Shown here: positions 61,078 through 64,000 of the stretch, one piece after another
Position numbering within the stretch: position 1 is the first letter of the stretch
How the letters are laid out: each line of letters begins with the position of its first letter
Assembly (NCBI GenBank): GCA_036389395.1
Contig: DASVPY010000043.1
Coordinates: 58,104 to 122,103, forward strand
Source of the DNA: QHXQ01 sp036389395
GTDB lineage: Bacteria > Acidobacteriota > Blastocatellia > Pyrinomonadales > Pyrinomonadaceae
Length of the DNA stretch: 64,000 nucleotides
Reading direction: 5' to 3'
The notes under the pieces: generated by a model
Seen by the model: only the letters and a program-made list of their open reading frames with translations
Database searches by the model: none
Told to the model about the DNA's origin: nothing
Program-made: the position numbers and the translations under genes

Positions 61078-63693
61078 TCACTTTTGCGCCCCGATGCGCA
61101 TGCCGTAGAAGGAGCGCCAGACGAAGTAAACGGAGACGGCGAAGAAGACGGCCGCCAGGATGTGCGCGAGCGTCGCGTCGCCGTTGTTGTTGCGCGTCAG
61201 GCTGACGGCCAGCTCGACCGCCAGCAGCCCGAACAGCGTGGTGAACTTGATGACCGGGTTCAGGGCCACCGACGACGTGTCCTTGAAGGGATCGCCCACC
61301 GTGTCGCCGACCACCGTCGCGTCGTGCAGCGGCGTGCCCTTCTGCTTCAGCTCGACCTCGACGATCTTCTTGGCGTTGTCCCACGCGCCGCCCGCGTTGG
61401 CCATGAAGATGGCCTGATACAAGCCGAACAGCGCGATGGAGATCAGGTAACCGATGAAGAAGAACGGATCGACGAAGGCGAAGGCGAGCGAGGAGAAGAA
61501 GACGGTCAGGAAGATGTTGAACATCCCCTTCTGCGCGTACTGCGTGCAGATTTGGACGACCTTCTTCGAGTCTTCGACCGACGCCTTCTCGACCGTGTCG
61601 TCGAGCCGGATGTTCGCCTTGATGAACTCGACCGCGCGGTACGCGCCCGTGGTCACGGCCTGCGTGGACGCGCCCGTGAACCAGTAGATGATCGCGCCGC
61701 CGGTGATCAGGCCGAGGAGGAAGAGCGGGTTCAGGAGCGAAATGCTCTCGAAGAAGAGGGCGACGCCTTGATCCGCCGTCAGCCCGGCGGCGACTGCGCC
61801 CAGGACGGCCTCGGTGCGCAGCACCTGGATGATCGAGAAGATCATGGTCGTCGCGCCGACGACCGCCGTGCCGATGAGCACCGGCTTCGCGGTCGCTTTG
61901 AAGGTGTTGCCCGCGCCGTCGTTCTCTTCGAGCAGGTGCTTGGCGCGGGCGAAGTTCACGTCCATGCCGAAGTCGCGTTTCACGTCCGCCTCGATGTTCG
62001 GCACTTGCTCGATGAGCGACAGTTCATACACCGACTGCGCGTTGTCGGTCACGGGGCCGTAAGAATCCACGGCAATCGTGACGGGGCCCATGCCGAGGAA
62101 GCCGAAGGCGACCAGCCCGAACGCGAACACGGCGGGCGCGGCCATGAGCGCGCCGAGACCCTGCGTGCTGAAGACGAAGGCCACGCCCATGAGCAAGACG
62201 ATGCTGATGCCGAGCCAGTAGCCGGAGAAGTTGCCGGCCACCAGGCCCGACAGGATGTTCAAGGACGGGCCGCCCTCCTGCGACGAGGTGACGACCTCTT
62301 TGACGTGGCGCGAGTCGGTCGAGGTAAAGACCTTGACCAGTTCGGGGATGACCGCGCCCGCGAGCGTGCCGCACGAGATGATCGCCGCCAGCTTCCACCA
62401 GAGCGACGTGTCGCCGCCCAGGACCGGAATGATCAGGTAGGAGACGACGTAGGTCAGGGCGATGGAGATGATCGAGGTCAGCCAGACGAGCGACGTGAGC
62501 GGCTTCTCGAAGTTCATCTCGGCCGCGTTCGCGTAGCGCGCCTTGGCCACGTACTCGTTGACGAAGTAGGCGACGGCGCTGGCCACGATCATCATGACGC
62601 GCATGATGAAAATCCAGACCAGCAGTTGCACCTGCAAGGTGCTGCGTTGCGCCGCGCTGATGCCGGGCACGTACCCGACGGCCAGCAGGATGAAGGTGAT
62701 GAGCGCGACGCCCGTCACGCCGTAGGTCTCGAAGCCGTCCGCCGAGGGGCCGACCGAGTCGCCCGCGTTGTCGCCCGTGCAGTCGGCGATGACGCCGGGG
62801 TTGCGCGCGTCGTCCTCTTTGATCTTGAAGACGATCTTCATCAAGTCCGACCCGATGTCGGCGATCTTCGTGAAGATGCCGCCCGCGATGCGCAGCGCCG
62901 CCGCGCCCAAGCTCTCGCCGATGGCGAAGCCGATGAAACACGGCCCCGCGTACTCGCGCGGCACGAAGAGCAGGATGAAGAGCATGATCAGCAGCTCGAC
63001 CGAGATGAGCAGCATGCCGATGGACATGCCGGCCTTCAAAGGGATCGAGTAGATCGGGTAGGGCTTGCCTTCGAGCGAGGCGAAGGCGGTGCGCGAGTTG
63101 GCGAACGTGTTGACGCGGATGCCGAACCACGCGACGCCGTAAGAGCCGCCGATGCCGACGAGGCTGAACAGCAGGATGACGAGCAGGCGCAGGACGGTGC
63201 TCGTCGCCGGGTTGGCGGGCGGCGAGAGCCAGCCGAAGTAGAGCACGATGACGGCCGCGATGAAGACCCACAGCACCAGGATGAACTTGCCCTGCGTGAT
63301 CAGGTAGGTCTTACACGTCTCGTAGATCAGCTCGGAGATTTCGCGCATCGAGCTATGCACCGAGCGGTTCTTCAGGTTGATAAAGATGGCCAGCCCGAAG
63401 AGGCCGCCGAGGAAGCAGATGATCAGCCCGATGAGGAGCAGCGTGTGCCCGTCGAGACCGAGGAAGCGGACGGTGGACAGGTCGGGCAGGACGAGGTTGG
63501 CTTCGCCGCCGCCCTCGTGCGCTTGCGCCGCCTGGCGGGCGGGGCCCGCGCCCTGCGCCTCGCGCGGCAGCGCGCCGTCCTGCGCGTAGGTCGCGCCGGC
63601 CGCGGCCAGCGCCGCCAGCAGGCTCAGGACGAGCGCGGCGGCGCGGCGGGTGAATAGTTGCCTGTCAAAGAGCCGAAACTTTTGCGCCTTCAC
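61078..63693 (-). CDS. hppA: membrane-bound proton pyrophosphatase, K+-insensitive type
   Basis: 871 aa. Couples PPi hydrolysis to H+ transport across the cytoplasmic membrane with about 16 membrane segments. Catalytic motifs include GGIFTKIADIGSDLMKIVFKIKEDDARNPGVIADCTGDNAGDSVGPSADGFE and the C-terminal DNAKKIVE, GDTVGDPFKDTSSVALNPVIK. In GNTFKATAKPVLIG a Lys sits where K+-dependent enzymes have Ala, indicating a K+-insensitive H+ pump. Before the first helix there is an added stretch with a signal-like segment (AAALVLSLLAALAAAGATYAQDG) and a Gly/Ala/Glu linker. GTG 63693 is chosen with AAGGA about 11 nt upstream; ATG 63717 lacks a ribosome site. The 307 bp upstream (63694-64000) hold only an AT-rich patch near 63845 and no gene I can support. 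Confidence 0.93.
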   Translation of the reverse strand: MKAQKFRLFDRQLFTRRAAALVLSLLAALAAAGATYAQDGALPREAQGAGPARQAAQAHEGGGEANLVLPDLSTVRFLGLDGHTLLLIGLIICFLGGLFGLAIFINLKNRSVHSSMREISELIYETCKTYLITQGKFILVLWVFIAAVIVLYFGWLSPPANPATSTVLRLLVILLFSLVGIGGSYGVAWFGIRVNTFANSRTAFASLEGKPYPIYSIPLKAGMSIGMLLISVELLIMLFILLFVPREYAGPCFIGFAIGESLGAAALRIAGGIFTKIADIGSDLMKIVFKIKEDDARNPGVIADCTGDNAGDSVGPSADGFETYGVTGVALITFILLAVGYVPGISAAQRSTLQVQLLVWIFIMRVMMIVASAVAYFVNEYVAKARYANAAEMNFEKPLTSLVWLTSIISIALTYVVSYLIIPVLGGDTSLWWKLAAIISCGTLAGAVIPELVKVFTSTDSRHVKEVVTSSQEGGPSLNILSGLVAGNFSGYWLGISIVLLMGVAFVFSTQGLGALMAAPAVFAFGLVAFGFLGMGPVTIAVDSYGPVTDNAQSVYELSLIEQVPNIEADVKRDFGMDVNFARAKHLLEENDGAGNTFKATAKPVLIGTAVVGATTMIFSIIQVLRTEAVLGAVAAGLTADQGVALFFESISLLNPLFLLGLITGGAIIYWFTGASTQAVTTGAYRAVEFIKANIRLDDTVEKASVEDSKKVVQICTQYAQKGMFNIFLTVFFSSLAFAFVDPFFFIGYLISIALFGLYQAIFMANAGGAWDNAKKIVEVELKQKGTPLHDATVVGDTVGDPFKDTSSVALNPVIKFTTLFGLLAVELAVSLTRNNNGDATLAHILAAVFFAVSVYFVWRSFYGMRIGAQK

Positions 63694-64000
63694 GTTTGCG
63701 TGATTCCTTTCGTACATACCAACTAAGGTGAGCCAACATTCATGGCAACGGACGCGCCGGCCGGACGAGACCCCGACAGACGACGCGCCGGAGGACAGGC
63801 GCGTCCCCTCCAAATAGGGCCGGTCAGCAAGTCGCGCTTAAAGTCCAATATTATTGCTGATTTCGTAGGGGGCTGTCCATCCGGCAGCGTACCAACCGCG
63901 GCGGAAAACGCGAACAGGGCGGCTCTCCGCCGGGAGCGCGGGCATCCCTGCCCGCCAAGCGTGCGCGAGCACGCTAACGAAGCAGCGGCGGCACTCAACG

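Noticed and set aside
61084..63657. 857-aa open frame antisense to hppA
   Set aside because: Arg/Asp/Gly-rich shadow of the pyrophosphatase frame.
63723..63998. 91-aa minus-strand open frame at the right edge
   Set aside because: No homology, Ala/Arg/Pro-rich, no ribosome site; it lies in the upstream region of hppA.

Overview
This is a GC-rich, gene-dense chromosomal window of a Gram-negative (diderm) bacterium. A BamA/Skp pair, lipid A genes (fabZ, lpxA, lpxI), a LolC/LolD exporter, a TonB-dependent receptor and many lipoproteins show an outer membrane. The gene set and protein style (DUF4112, HEAT-cyclophilin fusion, M1-like proteins, K+-insensitive-type proton pyrophosphatase, Asn/Ala-rich lipoproteins) suggest Acidobacteriota, probably Blastocatellia. 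That placement is inference, because no rRNA is present. No tRNA, rRNA, CRISPR array, prophage or transposase was found. Most long antisense ORFs are shadows caused by GC-rich codon bias.

Layout. 1-2.5 kb: end of a LolC/E-type permease, its LolD ATPase, a lipoprotein. 2.6-6.6 kb: a membrane-tethered TIR protein and ClpC. 6.9-13.2 kb: envelope biogenesis (bamA, skp, fabZ, lpxA, lpxI). 13.3-17.4 kb, minus strand: a CtpA-type protease and an M1-like protein lacking its zinc ligands. 17.7-19.4 kb: a thioesterase and two exported Cys/His-rich proteins. 19.5-22.3 kb, minus: an NTF2-like protein, a TPR protein and a 5'-nucleotidase. 22.5-26.4 kb: a zinc-ribbon membrane protein, an SDR, a Fur/PerR regulator with a clear operator, a 2-Cys peroxiredoxin and a redoxin. 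26.5-28.9 kb, minus: two membrane proteins and a low-GC patch with an orphan CopG antitoxin and a secreted protein. 29-35.6 kb, minus: a second M1-like protein (catalytic Glu replaced by Met), a HEAT-cyclophilin fusion and a molybdopterin oxidoreductase. 35.7-38.5 kb: Fe-S genes (SufR-like regulator, Mrp, ErpA-type carrier, 2Fe-2S ferredoxin). 39-45 kb: PuuD, superoxide dismutase, a lipoprotein, uracil-DNA glycosylase, a lipoprotein peroxiredoxin, YgfZ. 45-48.5 kb, minus: an NYN protein, DUF72, a methyltransferase. 48.7-57.4 kb: an EEP-family protein, then a cobalamin riboswitch and a B12 uptake/adenosylation locus (btuB, btuF, btuD, btuC, PduO-type adenosyltransferase) with passenger genes. 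57.4-63.7 kb, minus: a DUF4160/DUF2442 pair, YjbQ, a GAF-PAS histidine kinase, BioY and a proton pyrophosphatase.

The most striking structure is not a gene. At least 21 intergenic elements are built of short tandem units, mostly 7 nt long. Most are arranged as two complementary arms around a small loop, giving long snap-back hairpins. Several unrelated unit sequences (GTTCAAG, YCAGNAG, GCGAAGG, AAAATCG-type heptads, and longer CACAGAG and CGCAAAG units) share this architecture. Several elements end 0-7 nt from a start codon that has no Shine-Dalgarno, and two run into coding sequence (lolD start, BtuC N-terminus).

Recurring themes are Fe-S cluster handling (SufR, Mrp, ErpA, ferredoxin, YgfZ, Fe-S glycosylase, Mo-enzyme), oxidative stress (PerR-like regulator, peroxiredoxins, SOD) and B12 acquisition.
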